Source of the DNA: Nitrospira sp.
Lineage (GTDB): Bacteria > Nitrospirota > Nitrospiria > Nitrospirales > Nitrospiraceae
DNA length: 64,000 bases
Direction: 5' to 3'
NCBI GenBank assembly: GCA_020853775.1
Contig: JADYYH010000078.1
Coordinates: 1-64,000 of the forward strand
The notes beneath the pieces are model-generated. The model ran no database searches, had not been told where the DNA came from, and saw nothing but the letters and a program-made list of their open reading frames with translations. Shown here piece after piece: positions 19,581 to 28,320 of the stretch (position 1 is the first letter of the stretch; every line of letters starts with the position of its first letter). Position numbers and translations under genes: made by a program.

Positions 19581-20312
19581 ATGGCGCCTGAGGTCATTAC
19601 CCTTTCCTCGTTTGCAACCCATGCCGACGGGGCAGAACATTTTTTCGGCACCCGGCTGTCCGCCGTACCGGTCACGCCGGGACGCGCCTCGGCGCATGGG
19701 GCGGAACGCCAGGGTCACAGGGCTGCGGTGATCCTTTCCGTCAAACAGGTGCACGGGACTGATGCCTTAGTGGTGGATCGACCGGTCGAGCAGGGCGAGA
19801 TGTTCGAAGGGGGCTGGGATGCGCTGGTTACCAATCAGCCCGGACTGATGGTCACTGTGCGGACGGCCGACTGCGTGCCTGTGCTCTTGCATGATCCGGT
19901 GCAACGGGTGGTTGCCGCCATCCATGCAGGGTGGCGTGGCGCGGTGGCAGGCATTGTGCCGAAGACTGTGGCCTTGCTCGCCAGCCGGTTCGGGGCACGT
20001 GTCGAGGATGTGCGCATGGCCATCGGGCCATCCGCCGGTCCCTGTTGTTATGAGGTGGACGAGCCGGTTCTGACGCGACTCCGCGACGTGTTTCCTGAGT
20101 GGCACTCCGTCGTATCGCCGGTGGATGCGCAGACAGCGCATTTGGATTTGCGCGCCTTCGTGCGACGCCAAGCGCTGCGTGAAGGGTTGGAGGCAGAGCG
20201 GATCGCCACGGTCGATGCCTGTACCATTTGCCAACCGGAAGTCTTTTTTAGCTACCGTCGGGAAGGCGTCGTGAAAGCCACGATGGTGAGCGGGATTGCC
20301 CTCTTGTCCTGA
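19581..20312 (+). CDS. pgeF: Purine nucleoside phosphorylase/multicopper polyphenol oxidase, YlmD/LACC1 family
   Basis: Cytoplasmic protein of the YlmD/YfiH/LACC1 family, known to act as a purine nucleoside phosphorylase with adenosine deaminase activity and, in Escherichia coli, as a peptidoglycan-editing factor. The conserved metal ligands are visible: KQVHG (His), TADCVPVLL (Cys) and IHAGWRGAVAGI (His). The length is 243 residues. Position directly after ftsZ is common and fits a role in guarding wall-precursor identity. It starts 39 nt after ftsZ. Confidence 0.88.
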   Translation: MAPEVITLSSFATHADGAEHFFGTRLSAVPVTPGRASAHGAERQGHRAAVILSVKQVHGTDALVVDRPVEQGEMFEGGWDALVTNQPGLMVTVRTADCVPVLLHDPVQRVVAAIHAGWRGAVAGIVPKTVALLASRFGARVEDVRMAIGPSAGPCCYEVDEPVLTRLRDVFPEWHSVVSPVDAQTAHLDLRAFVRRQALREGLEAERIATVDACTICQPEVFFSYRREGVVKATMVSGIALLS

Positions 20313-20423
20313 CGCTCAGTCTCTAGTCGGCGGGCGAGCGGATGGGAATTCCTACGCCTCTCACGTCCCCGAAGCTCATCGGTGTCGAGCTTGCGGCACA
20401 GGCGGTATCCGGAAGGCAGCAGG

Positions 20424-21149
20424 ATGGATACAGAGCTGGAGACAATCGCCGGTCGAGTTCGAGCGGTGTTCGAGGAGATTCACCGTGCAGCGGTCCGTGC
20501 AGGACGGGCTCCTGACAGGGTGCGGTTGGTCGCGGCATCGAAAACTGTCACGGTCGATCGTTTACGGGAAGCGGTGGATGCCGGCATTCGGCATCTTGGT
20601 GAGAACCGTCTTCAGGAGGCCCTCCCTAAGATAGAGCAGCTCGGTCGTGAAGGGGTGGTCTGGCATTTCATCGGCACCCTGCAGCGGCGGAAGGTGAAGT
20701 CGGTGGTGGGGCGGTTCGAGACGATTCATTCTGTCGACAGCCTCGCCTTGGCGGAGGAGATCAATCGTCAGGCCAAGGCCGTAGGGTTGAGACAACGTGT
20801 GTTGCTGGAGGTGAACCTCGGAGGAGAATCCAGCAAAGGCGGTTTTGCCCCGGCGGCGTTGGCCGAGGCCCTGCCCCTCCTGAGCGCGTTCGACCAGTTG
20901 GATATTCGCGGCCTCATGGCCATTCCTCCCCCCATGCCCACCGCGGAGGACGCGCGTCCATATTTCCGGCAGCTTCGGGAACTTGCTCAGGCATTGACAG
21001 CGCAGGGCGGCCGGAACATTAATATGCAGGAACTGTCGATGGGCATGTCGCATGACTACGCCGTCGCTGTCGAAGAAGGCGCGACGTACGTGAGAGTCGG
21101 CACCGCAATTTTCGGGGCACGGAGCGAGCCGCATCATGATCACACCTAA
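20424..21149 (+). CDS. yggS: PLP homeostasis protein, YggS family
   Basis: Pyridoxal 5'-phosphate-binding TIM-barrel protein that buffers PLP and affects amino-acid homeostasis; no catalysis is established. The PLP lysine lies in LVAASKTV. Also seen: IRHLGENRLQEA, WHFIGTLQRRKVK, HSVDSLALAEE and LSMGMSHDYAVAVEEGATYVRVGTAIFG-like end segments. ATG 20424 with GGAAGG upstream gives 241 residues. Its end overlaps proC by 14 nt, a linkage seen in many bacteria. Confidence 0.9.
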   Translation: MDTELETIAGRVRAVFEEIHRAAVRAGRAPDRVRLVAASKTVTVDRLREAVDAGIRHLGENRLQEALPKIEQLGREGVVWHFIGTLQRRKVKSVVGRFETIHSVDSLALAEEINRQAKAVGLRQRVLLEVNLGGESSKGGFAPAALAEALPLLSAFDQLDIRGLMAIPPPMPTAEDARPYFRQLRELAQALTAQGGRNINMQELSMGMSHDYAVAVEEGATYVRVGTAIFGARSEPHHDHT

Positions 21150-21942
21150 CATCGCCATTCTTGGCGGCGGTCAAATGGCTGAGGCATTGATTGGTGGTCT
21201 GCTGGCCTCGAAGGTCAGCGAGCCAAAGTTCATCCGTGCCACAGACCCAGTTTCGGCGCGGCGGGACTTCTTGAAGTCTCGCTTCGGCATTCAGGTTGGT
21301 GACGACAATGCCCAGGCCGCCGGGGCGGCTGATCTCGTGCTCCTGGCCGTGAAGCCCCAGGTGCTGCCGGCTGTGCTCCGTGACGCCGGTGCGGCGCTGG
21401 TTGGAAAATTAGTAGTGTCCATTGCCGCCGGCGTGACCACGGCTTGGATTCGGGAGCGAGTCCCGGGAGCCAGAGGCATCGTGCGAGCGATGCCCAATAC
21501 GCCGGCGTTGGTGCGCGAAGGGGTGACGGCGTTGGCCTATCAAACGGACCTTGCTGCCGATGATGTGGCGGCGGTGCGGGTCCTCTTCGAAGCGGTGGGT
21601 TCCGTGGTGTCGGTCGAAGAACGGCTGATGGACGCCGTCACCGGATTGAGCGGGAGCGGGCCGGCCTATGTATTCGTGGCGATCGAAGCGCTGGCCGATG
21701 GCGGCGTCAAAATGGGACTCCCGCGGGCGACGGCGCAATTGTTGGCGGCCCAGACGGTCCTCGGTGCGGCACGGATGGTTCTTGAGCGAGGACAGCATCC
21801 GGCCCAGCTCAAAGATCAGGTGGCGTCCCCTGGCGGCACGACCATCGCGGGGTTGCACCAATTGGAAATCGGCGGCATGCGGGGATGTTTGATGGCAGCC
21901 GTCGAGGCGGCAACAAAACGTTCACAGGAGTTGGGACGCTGA
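21136..21942 (+). CDS. proC: Pyrroline-5-carboxylate reductase
   Basis: NAD(P)H-dependent last step of proline synthesis. N-terminal Rossmann motif ILGGGQMAEALIGGLL, the segment AMPNTPALV, and the dimer/active-site helix ending SGSGPAYVFVAIEALAD with SPGGTTIAGL are diagnostic. The length is 268 residues. It overlaps yggS upstream and shares one base with the yggT start downstream, so the three genes are probably co-transcribed. Confidence 0.94.
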   Translation: MITPNIAILGGGQMAEALIGGLLASKVSEPKFIRATDPVSARRDFLKSRFGIQVGDDNAQAAGAADLVLLAVKPQVLPAVLRDAGAALVGKLVVSIAAGVTTAWIRERVPGARGIVRAMPNTPALVREGVTALAYQTDLAADDVAAVRVLFEAVGSVVSVEERLMDAVTGLSGSGPAYVFVAIEALADGGVKMGLPRATAQLLAAQTVLGAARMVLERGQHPAQLKDQVASPGGTTIAGLHQLEIGGMRGCLMAAVEAATKRSQELGR

Positions 21943-22238
21943 TGTTTGTGGTGAGCAATGTGCTGCAAGGGACGGCAACGGTGTTGGATACGGTGTTGTG
22001 GCTCTACATGTGGGTGATCATCGCCCGCGCCCTGATCTCATGGGTGAATCCGGATCCCTGGAATCCGATCGTGCAATTCTTGGAGCGCGCCACGGAACCG
22101 GTCCTCACGCCGATTCGGCGGTTGATCGGATGGCGGATGGGCATGGATCTTTCGCCGATGATTGCGATCCTGATCCTTGTCTTTTTGCAATATGCCGTGG
22201 TTCAATCCTTGCGGGATATTGCCGTGCGGATGCATTAA
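21942..22238 (+). CDS. yggT: YggT family membrane protein
   Basis: Small membrane protein of 98 residues with two hydrophobic segments (about 12-35 and 68-90) separated by a conserved loop (ALISWVNPDPWNPIVQFL, then TEPVLTPIRRLI). YggT proteins are implicated in osmotic-shock tolerance and, in several lineages, in division or cell-shape functions; the biochemical role is unknown. ATG 21942 overlaps the last base of the proC stop (TGATG). Confidence 0.88.
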   Translation: MFVVSNVLQGTATVLDTVLWLYMWVIIARALISWVNPDPWNPIVQFLERATEPVLTPIRRLIGWRMGMDLSPMIAILILVFLQYAVVQSLRDIAVRMH

Positions 22239-22259
22239 CTGTCGGGCAAGAGGTGTCGC

Positions 22260-22772
22260 ATGAAAATCACTCCCATCGATATTCAGCAGATGGTGTTTCA
22301 GGTCAAGTTTCGAGGGTTTGACCGGGACGAAGTGAACCGCTTCCTCGAGGAGTTGGCGCTGACTGTTGAGAACTTGAATCGAGAGAACAGCCTGCTTCGC
22401 GAAAAACTCACCACCACCGAGCAGCAGGTGACCGACCTGCGACGCACGGAAGCGACGCTGTCCAATACGTTGGTGTCGGCGCAGACATTGGCCGAGGACG
22501 TCAAGCGATCCGCCCAACGCGAGGCCGACTTGATCGTGAAGGAGGCCGAACTGAAGGCGAGCGAGATTATCCGGCAGGCGCGCGTCAGCCTCACCGAGAT
22601 GCAGCGTGGCGTGGCAGATCTTCAGAAGCAGCGCTTGATGATGGTGGAGCGGTTTCGTTCCACCTTGCGTTCGTTTGAGCGTATGCTGGAAGTCGAAGAG
22701 AGCGACGCATATCAATCGGAGGGCTCTTCCGTCGAAGGCAAGCTCGCCGGCGAATCCAACCCTGCGCGTTGA
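22260..22772 (+). CDS. divIVA: DivIVA domain protein
   Basis: Coiled-coil protein with an N-terminal DivIVA lipid-binding domain (ITPIDIQQMVFQVKFRGFDRDEVNRFLEE-like, residues 3-31) followed by long heptads to about residue 150. DivIVA proteins sense negatively curved membrane and organise poles or septa; in Gram-positives they follow yggT in the dcw tail as here. At 170 residues it is compact. A Gram-negative carrying this arrangement is also known from deltaproteobacteria. It has GAGGTGTCGC directly before the start. Confidence 0.85.
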   Translation: MKITPIDIQQMVFQVKFRGFDRDEVNRFLEELALTVENLNRENSLLREKLTTTEQQVTDLRRTEATLSNTLVSAQTLAEDVKRSAQREADLIVKEAELKASEIIRQARVSLTEMQRGVADLQKQRLMMVERFRSTLRSFERMLEVEESDAYQSEGSSVEGKLAGESNPAR

Positions 22773-22886
22773 GTCCCCTTCGTTCATCGGGAAGTCCACC
22801 CTTGCCCGCAAGCCTGAACCGGCGGACCGGCTCGTCCGCTCCCGACCTCCCTCTGCTACCCTGCATCACAGGTAGATCGCACAGTG

Positions 22887-24017
22887 ATGGCTATGAGTGA
22901 CCCAATACAGTCGGCGCTGCAAGCCGCCGTTGATGATGGAACATTTCCGGGCGCGGTCCTGGCGGTACGCTTGCGCGGGGATATCGTCTTCGAAAGCGCC
23001 GTCGGCCGGCTGTCACGTCAAGGGATGGCGGAAGCCGTCACGGTTCAGACCTGTTACGACCTGGCTTCCCTGACCAAAGTGCTCGCGACGACGACTGCGC
23101 TCGCCTTGCTGATGCAACGCCGACTCGTGAAGCTGGACGACTCCATTGAAGGCATCCTGCATGAATTGCGTGACAGCGCGATCGGAGCAGCGACGGTGCG
23201 GCAGCTGCTCACCCACAGTTCAGGTTTGCCCGGATGGCGACCCTTGTACGAACGTGTGGCCGCTCTCGAGGCGACTCAGCCGGGATTCATGGGCAGCCCT
23301 GCGGCGCGTGAGGCTGTATTGGGATTCATCGCCAAGGAAGAGTTGGTCTATGAGCGAGGTTCCCGCAGTCTGTATAGCGATCTGGGTTTTATGCTCTTGG
23401 GGTGTGCCGTGGAGCGGCTCTCAGGCGAAGCGCTCGATCAGTTCTGCAGCAGTCAGATCTACGAGCCGCTGGGCGCTCGCCCGTTGGCCTATGCGCGGCG
23501 CGGGCCGGTATCGGCCTTGTCCATACATCACGATGCAGGATGTATCATTGCTCCGACGGAGGAAGATCCGTGGCGGGGGCGCATCCTCTGCGGCGAAGTG
23601 CATGACGAAAATGCCTATGCGCTTGGCGGAGTCGCCGGCCATGCGGGGTTGTTCGGCACGGCTGGTGCGGTCCTGGCGGTCTCTCAAGCCTGGATGGACG
23701 GCCGACGAAAAAAAACCGGCTTGTTAACGCCCGACATCGTCAAGACCTTTACAGCGAACCGGCAGGGGGTCCCGAACTCCAGTTGGGCGTTGGGCTGGGA
23801 TACGCCGTCGGTGCGGTCGTCCTCAGGAACGCGTTTTTCCCCCGAGTCGTTCGGCCATCTCGGGTTCACGGGGACGTCACTGTGGATCGATCCCCTCAAG
23901 GAGCTGGAGGTGGTGCTCCTCTCGAATCGGGTTCATCCCACCAGGCGGAATGAACAGATCCGGGTCTTCCGGCCGCACATCCATGACGTCATTTGCCGGG
24001 AGTTACTGAGAAATTAA
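22887..24017 (+). CDS. Serine hydrolase of the beta-lactamase class C/esterase family
   Basis: Penicillin-binding-like fold hydrolase. The catalytic S-x-x-K is in YDLASLTKVLATT (Ser near residue 61), and the second-motif tyrosine is in LYSDLGFMLLG. HLGFTGTSLWIDP near the C-terminus replaces the KTG strand with the HxG variant found in esterases and the class C relatives EstB and AmpH. No signal peptide is seen, so a cytoplasmic or peripheral location is likely. Proximity to wall genes hints at muropeptide processing, but the substrate is unknown. The start is uncertain among 22884 (GTG), 22887 and 22893. The stop overlaps the stop of the opposite-strand gene. Confidence 0.8.
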   Translation: MAMSDPIQSALQAAVDDGTFPGAVLAVRLRGDIVFESAVGRLSRQGMAEAVTVQTCYDLASLTKVLATTTALALLMQRRLVKLDDSIEGILHELRDSAIGAATVRQLLTHSSGLPGWRPLYERVAALEATQPGFMGSPAAREAVLGFIAKEELVYERGSRSLYSDLGFMLLGCAVERLSGEALDQFCSSQIYEPLGARPLAYARRGPVSALSIHHDAGCIIAPTEEDPWRGRILCGEVHDENAYALGGVAGHAGLFGTAGAVLAVSQAWMDGRRKKTGLLTPDIVKTFTANRQGVPNSSWALGWDTPSVRSSSGTRFSPESFGHLGFTGTSLWIDPLKELEVVLLSNRVHPTRRNEQIRVFRPHIHDVICRELLRN

Positions 24018-24334
24018 ACGGGCAGGTCGGGATACTCGGTCCAGGTTTCTTTTTCGGCCAGGTAGCGGTTGCCCTTGAAGTTCAGGCGTGTTCGCAACCG
24101 GGTGAAGCCGACACTCAGTAGCTTGTCGACCACGGCTTTGACGGCGGCACCGGTCGTTGAATGAGGCGCACCTTCCACGGCGTACGCTTCGTAGGTCATT
24201 TTGCCGGTGTAGCCAGCTGCGACCCGGTTCACCAGGACCGCCCGGTTAAAATAGCGATCGCTTGGATCGATCCCCTCGACCTGATGCCGTTCAATTAATC
24301 CCTCTTTCTTAAAGAGGAGGGGGAGTCCGCTCAT
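24014..24334 (-). CDS. Conserved hypothetical protein
   Basis: A 106-residue soluble protein with no motif I recognise. Features seen: N-terminal GLPLLFKKEG, a central AAGYTGKMTYEAYAVEG and a basic RLRTRLNFKGNRYL. It looks like a compact alpha/beta fold. GGAGG lies 6 nt before ATG 24334, supporting the start over the upstream TTG. A strong promoter-like sequence lies upstream on this strand. It converges on the serine hydrolase with overlapping stop codons (24014-24017), so there is no room for a terminator between them. Confidence 0.7.
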   Translation of the reverse strand: MSGLPLLFKKEGLIERHQVEGIDPSDRYFNRAVLVNRVAAGYTGKMTYEAYAVEGAPHSTTGAAVKAVVDKLLSVGFTRLRTRLNFKGNRYLAEKETWTEYPDLPV

Positions 24335-24372
24335 ACACAACCTCCGTCGATCATCCCTGGCCGCGACTTACG

Positions 24373-24408
24373 GGTCCCGATTATAGGGACCTCCCTTGTC
24401 GAGTGCAA
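24373..24408 (-). promoter_or_regulatory. Minus-strand promoter with a palindromic operator-like site
   Basis: On the minus strand, TTGCAC (24408-24403), a 17-bp spacer and a perfect TATAAT (24385-24380) would drive the hypothetical gene ending at 24014. The -10 box is framed by an exact 6-bp inverted repeat, GGTCCC (24373-24378) and GGGACC (24386-24391), with a 7-nt spacer, the layout of a repressor site. Confidence 0.5.
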
Positions 24409-24414
24409 CCGTCG

Positions 24415-24443
24415 TTGACAAGGTTCCGCTGGGTTTCTATGAT
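24415..24443 (+). promoter_or_regulatory. Sigma-70 promoter of pgsA
   Basis: TTGACA (24415-24420), a 17-bp spacer and TATGAT (24438-24443) are nearly consensus. The predicted transcript starts near 24450, which excludes upstream start codons for pgsA. The -35 box lies only 6 bp from the -35 of the divergent minus-strand promoter, so the two probably influence each other. Confidence 0.65.
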
Positions 24444-24503
24444 GCGCGATTCCGTCGGCATGATCCACCCAGCCGAAATAGCGGATCCGGTCTTCTCCTT
24501 GTG

Positions 24504-25046
24504 ATGAATATGAATGTTCCCAACAGCCTGACGATGTTGCGCATCCTATTGATCCCCGTGTATGTCGGGCTGCTCAACTACGAGCAATTCGACTATGCGC
24601 TGGCGATCCTCTTCATCGCCGGGTTAACGGACGCGCTCGATGGAATCATCGCCCGGGTGGCCGACCAGCGAACCAGGCTCGGAGAAGTGCTGGATCCGCT
24701 GGCGGACAAACTGATGCTGACGACGGGATTTATCACGCTGTCCGTCATGCATCTCGTGCCGCTCTGGTTGACGATTCTCGTCGCCAGCCGCGACCTCATG
24801 CTCATGTTGGGTGCGGCGGTCGCCCACTTCACCCAAACGGAGGTCGATATCTCGCCGACCGTTCTGGGGAAGGGCACCACCTTGATTCAATTGGCGACCC
24901 TGGTGGCAGTCGTGTTCTTTGCCTCGCGGCGGCTTGATCTCGCCACTCTGGATCCCCTTCTGTACCTCATGGGCGCCGTGACGCTGACCTCCGGCCTGCA
25001 TTACCTCTCCCGCGGCTACGTACGCATTACCTCCAGCCAGACATAG
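24504..25046 (+). CDS. pgsA: CDP-diacylglycerol--glycerol-3-phosphate 3-phosphatidyltransferase
   Basis: Inner-membrane enzyme that commits CDP-diacylglycerol to phosphatidylglycerol. It carries the complete CDP-alcohol phosphatidyltransferase signature DG-x2-AR-x8-G-x3-D-x3-D (DALDGIIARVADQ to LDPLADK). About five hydrophobic segments are visible. N-terminal NVPNSLTMLRI is typical of PgsA. ATG 24504 gives 180 residues, normal for the family; GTG 24501 or ATG 24510 are alternatives. A related CDP-alcohol transferase such as PssA is possible but less likely from the N-terminus. Confidence 0.88.
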   Translation: MNMNVPNSLTMLRILLIPVYVGLLNYEQFDYALAILFIAGLTDALDGIIARVADQRTRLGEVLDPLADKLMLTTGFITLSVMHLVPLWLTILVASRDLMLMLGAAVAHFTQTEVDISPTVLGKGTTLIQLATLVAVVFFASRRLDLATLDPLLYLMGAVTLTSGLHYLSRGYVRITSSQT

Positions 25047-25110
25047 CGTGCCGGCACCGGCTCGCCGCTCCCAGGGCCTTCTCATAGAGCTTCGGCTTTC
25101 GTGCATTTGT

Positions 25111-25139
25111 TTGACAGTTTTTAGGTCGTCTTATAGACT
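25111..25139 (+). promoter_or_regulatory. Promoter upstream of pilC
   Basis: TTGACA (25111-25116) is followed after 17 bp by TAGACT (25134-25139), or after 15 bp by TATAGA (25132-25137). It lies about 70 nt before pilC, which has AAAGGAG at its ribosome site. Confidence 0.5.
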
Positions 25140-25206
25140 TCGATCATAGTTTTCCGCTGCATACCTACGTGCCCTGCCTGGCGTTCAAAGGAGTGAAAAC
25201 CGCGTT

Positions 25207-26421
25207 ATGAGCACATTCACCTACGTTGGACGCAACCGCCAGGGTGCTGTAAAGAAGGGGGAACTCACCGCCAAAACCAGAGATGAGGCGGTGGACCAGC
25301 TTCGCAAGCAGCAGGTCGTGGTCACCAGCCTGGAAGAAAAGTCAGGCGGCGGAAAATTCAAGCTGAGCCTCGGCGGGGGGCTCACCGACAAGGACCTCGT
25401 GGTGTTCACCCGCCAATTCGGCACGATGATCAACGCCGGACTACCACTGATTCAATGCCTCGATATTCTGTCCACCCAATCGGAAAATAAAGTGCTGCGG
25501 GAAACGGTCGGCGACGTGAAAAACAGCGTGGAGGCCGGCTCCACATTCTCCGACGCATTGAAGCGCCATCCGAAAGTCTTCGACGATCTCTACGTGAACA
25601 TGATCCATGCCGGTGAGGTGGGCGGTCTGCTCGATACCATTCTGACCCGATTGGCCAAGCACATTGAGAAGGCCATGAAGCTGAAGGGCCAGATCAAGTC
25701 GGCGATGGTCTACCCCACGGCAATCGTCGGTGTGGCGGTCGTCATCATCAGTGTGTTGATGGTGTGGGTCATTCCGGTGTTCGCGCAAATGTTTACCGAA
25801 ATGTCCGGCGGCAAGGTCGGACTTCCCGGGCCGACGCAAATCGTCATCAACGTCAGCAATTTCTTCCAAAGTTATTGGTATGCCATGTTCGGCGCCTTGG
25901 CCGGGACCATCTTTGCGATCAAGCGCTACTATGCCACCGTCAATGGGCGTGTGGTGATCGACCGGCTGCTCCTCAAGATGCCGATCGTCGGGGACTTGAT
26001 CAGAAAAGCGTCTGTTGCGAAGTTTACCCGCACGCTCGGAACCTTGATCACCAGCGGTGTGCCGTTGCTGGAGGGGCTGAGCATCTGTGCCAAGACGTCA
26101 GGCAATAAAGTGATCGAAGAAGCCCTTATGAATGCGCGGGTGAGTATCAGTGGAGGAAAAACGATTTCCGAGCCGCTGGCCAAGTGCAACGTGTTTCCCA
26201 AAATGGTCACCCATATGATCGCCGTCGGAGAGTCCACCGGCGCGCTCGATGCCATGCTCGGGAAGATCGCCGATTTCTATGAAGACGAAGTCGACCAGGC
26301 CGTCGAAACACTGACCTCGCTCCTGGAGCCGATCATGATGGTGGTGTTGGGTACCATCATCGGCTTTATCGTCGTTGCCATGTACCTGCCGATCTTCACG
26401 ATGGCGCAGGCCATCCAATAA
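25207..26421 (+). CDS. pilC: Type IV pilus inner-membrane platform protein PilC
   Basis: Polytopic inner-membrane platform protein (GspF/PilC family) on which pilus motor ATPases act. It has 404 residues, with two T2SSF domains (about 70-195 and 275-395). Seen: TRQFGTMINAGLPLIQCLDIL, FDDLYVNMIHAGEVGGLLD, FTRTLGTLITSGVPLLEGL, MIAVGESTGALDAML, and three membrane spans (about 170-195, 220-240, 375-398). The N-terminal FTYVGRNRQGAVKKGEL is the family start. The motor ATPases pilB and pilT are not adjacent upstream, but the regulators pilS and pilR follow. Confidence 0.93.
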   Translation: MSTFTYVGRNRQGAVKKGELTAKTRDEAVDQLRKQQVVVTSLEEKSGGGKFKLSLGGGLTDKDLVVFTRQFGTMINAGLPLIQCLDILSTQSENKVLRETVGDVKNSVEAGSTFSDALKRHPKVFDDLYVNMIHAGEVGGLLDTILTRLAKHIEKAMKLKGQIKSAMVYPTAIVGVAVVIISVLMVWVIPVFAQMFTEMSGGKVGLPGPTQIVINVSNFFQSYWYAMFGALAGTIFAIKRYYATVNGRVVIDRLLLKMPIVGDLIRKASVAKFTRTLGTLITSGVPLLEGLSICAKTSGNKVIEEALMNARVSISGGKTISEPLAKCNVFPKMVTHMIAVGESTGALDAMLGKIADFYEDEVDQAVETLTSLLEPIMMVVLGTIIGFIVVAMYLPIFTMAQAIQ

Positions 26422-26514
26422 CGACGCGACCCACTCGCGTCTCGTATCTGGCGCACGGCCCTGAAGAACCGGAAGGGCCGTGCACCGCACATCTATCAGG
26501 GCAACGCGCCCGGC

Positions 26515-28320
26515 ATGCTGTCGTCAACCTGTCCAGCCCCCACAAACGGCACCGAGACCTCTCTCGATCGGCAGGCCACGCCTTCACCGGCCCTTGAGCA
26601 CGCGCCTGCACCGGTTGGCGATCGCTCGATGCTTGAATTGAAAACCAGGCTCCATTGGCTGATGGGGCTGCGGGTCGTGCTGGTCACGCTGATGCTTGGG
26701 CTGTCCCTGGCTTTTCAGTCGACCCGCGGTGAATCTGCTCCAACCTTTACGGCACTCATTGTCCTCACCTACACCATTACCATCGTCTACGCGTTGGTCC
26801 TGAGGCGGCTCACAACCGTCGCCGCGTATACGGCGTTTATCTGGGTGCAGGTCGGAATCGATGTGATGCTCGAAACCGTCCTGATCGCGAGGACCGGCGG
26901 AGTCGAGAGTCCGTTTGCGGTGCTGTATGTCATTACGGTTACGGTGGCTAGTCTGGTGCCGCACCGGCGTGTCGGCATTGTTACGGGAGCCGGCTGTACC
27001 CTGCTGTTCGGCTCCATCACCGCCATTCAATATGTTGGGCTCTTGCACGCGTCCATCTGGTTGCCTCCCAGCAAGCTGGAAGGCCCCGAAGTGTTGCAGA
27101 CATTTGAGGTGTATGGACTTGCGTTTCTGGCGGTCGGGTTCCTCAGCAGTGTGTTGGCCGACCAGCTTCGTCATGCCGATCAGTCCTTGCGGGAGAAAGA
27201 GCAGGGCCTCACGCGCTTGCAGGTGTTTCATGAGAATATCGTGCGCAGCATCAGTAGCGGCGTATTCACCACTGATGAAGAAGGGCGCATTACCTCTTTC
27301 AATCCTGCGGCGCATGAAGTGACCGGCTACGCGTTCCCGGATGTGCAGGGCCGTGTGTGGCACGAAGTGTTCAATTGGCATCCAGAGGGGCGATCACACG
27401 ATACAGCCGTGACCTCGCCGCCGTTGCGCTTTGAGGTGGACTGTTTTCATGCCAACGGCAGCTGTCTGGTGCTGGGCATGACCATATCGCCGCTCCAGGA
27501 GCAAGGGACGCAGCGAGGTCTCGTAGGAGTCTTCAAGGATCTCACGCAAATTCGCTACCTGGAAGAAGAGATGCGCCGCCGGGAATGGCTGGCCAATCTG
27601 GGCGAGATGTCGGCCGGGATGGCGCATGAAATACGTAATCCGCTCGGTGCGCTTGCCGGCGCAATGCAGATGCTCCGGCAGGATGTCGGATCCGATGAGA
27701 CCAGCCAACGGCTGATGGACATTGCCATCCGGGAAGCCCGGCGGCTCGACAACATCATCACGGAGTTTTTGCAGTATGCGCGGCCGCCGGCGTTGAATCT
27801 GGCCGAGCAGGATTTGAACAAAGTCCTTGCCGATACGCTGGATCTGATCCAACATGAAGCGCGATCACGAACTGGCATTACGATCGCGTCCCGTCCGGCC
27901 TCGACGGCTCTTGTGGCGAAGGTGGACCAGGATCAGCTGAAGCAGGTGTTCTGGAATTTGTCGGCCAATGCCTTTGACGCCATGCCTGGAGGAGGAACGT
28001 TGACGATTGCCACCGGACTGCGGCGTGTGGAAGTCGGGGGGCGCCGCGAGGATGTGATCGAAATCAGCTTTCAGGATAACGGAGAAGGCATTCCGAAGCA
28101 GAACTTCGACAAGATCTTTCTCCCCTTTTTTACGACGAAGAAAGAGGGCTCCGGATTGGGACTGGCCCAGGTCCATCGGATCGTGGAGTTGCACGACGGG
28201 TGGATCAAGGTGGAGAGCGAGGTCGGCGCCGGAGCGAGATTTGTGGTCTGCCTTCCGCAAACCCCGGAAACCGGCGTCCGCTTGCGGCATGAGGGAAGGG
28301 AACCGTGGAAAAGATTTTAG
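26515..28320 (+). CDS. pilS: Sensor histidine kinase PilS
   Basis: Membrane-bound sensor kinase, likely controlling pilus genes through the next gene. About six membrane helices lie in residues 45-215, followed by a PAS domain (about 235-340, GVFTTDEEGRITSFNPAA), a HisKA domain with the phosphorylated histidine H371 (MAHEIRNPLGALAGAMQ) and an ATPase domain (FWNLSANAFDAMPGGG, FFTTKKEGSGLGLAQVHRIV). The length is 601 residues. The first 38 residues are Pro/Thr-rich; Met 26629 is an alternative start. It overlaps pilR by 16 nt. The name rests on topology and position between pilC and an NtrC-type regulator. Confidence 0.85.
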   Translation: MLSSTCPAPTNGTETSLDRQATPSPALEHAPAPVGDRSMLELKTRLHWLMGLRVVLVTLMLGLSLAFQSTRGESAPTFTALIVLTYTITIVYALVLRRLTTVAAYTAFIWVQVGIDVMLETVLIARTGGVESPFAVLYVITVTVASLVPHRRVGIVTGAGCTLLFGSITAIQYVGLLHASIWLPPSKLEGPEVLQTFEVYGLAFLAVGFLSSVLADQLRHADQSLREKEQGLTRLQVFHENIVRSISSGVFTTDEEGRITSFNPAAHEVTGYAFPDVQGRVWHEVFNWHPEGRSHDTAVTSPPLRFEVDCFHANGSCLVLGMTISPLQEQGTQRGLVGVFKDLTQIRYLEEEMRRREWLANLGEMSAGMAHEIRNPLGALAGAMQMLRQDVGSDETSQRLMDIAIREARRLDNIITEFLQYARPPALNLAEQDLNKVLADTLDLIQHEARSRTGITIASRPASTALVAKVDQDQLKQVFWNLSANAFDAMPGGGTLTIATGLRRVEVGGRREDVIEISFQDNGEGIPKQNFDKIFLPFFTTKKEGSGLGLAQVHRIVELHDGWIKVESEVGAGARFVVCLPQTPETGVRLRHEGREPWKRF

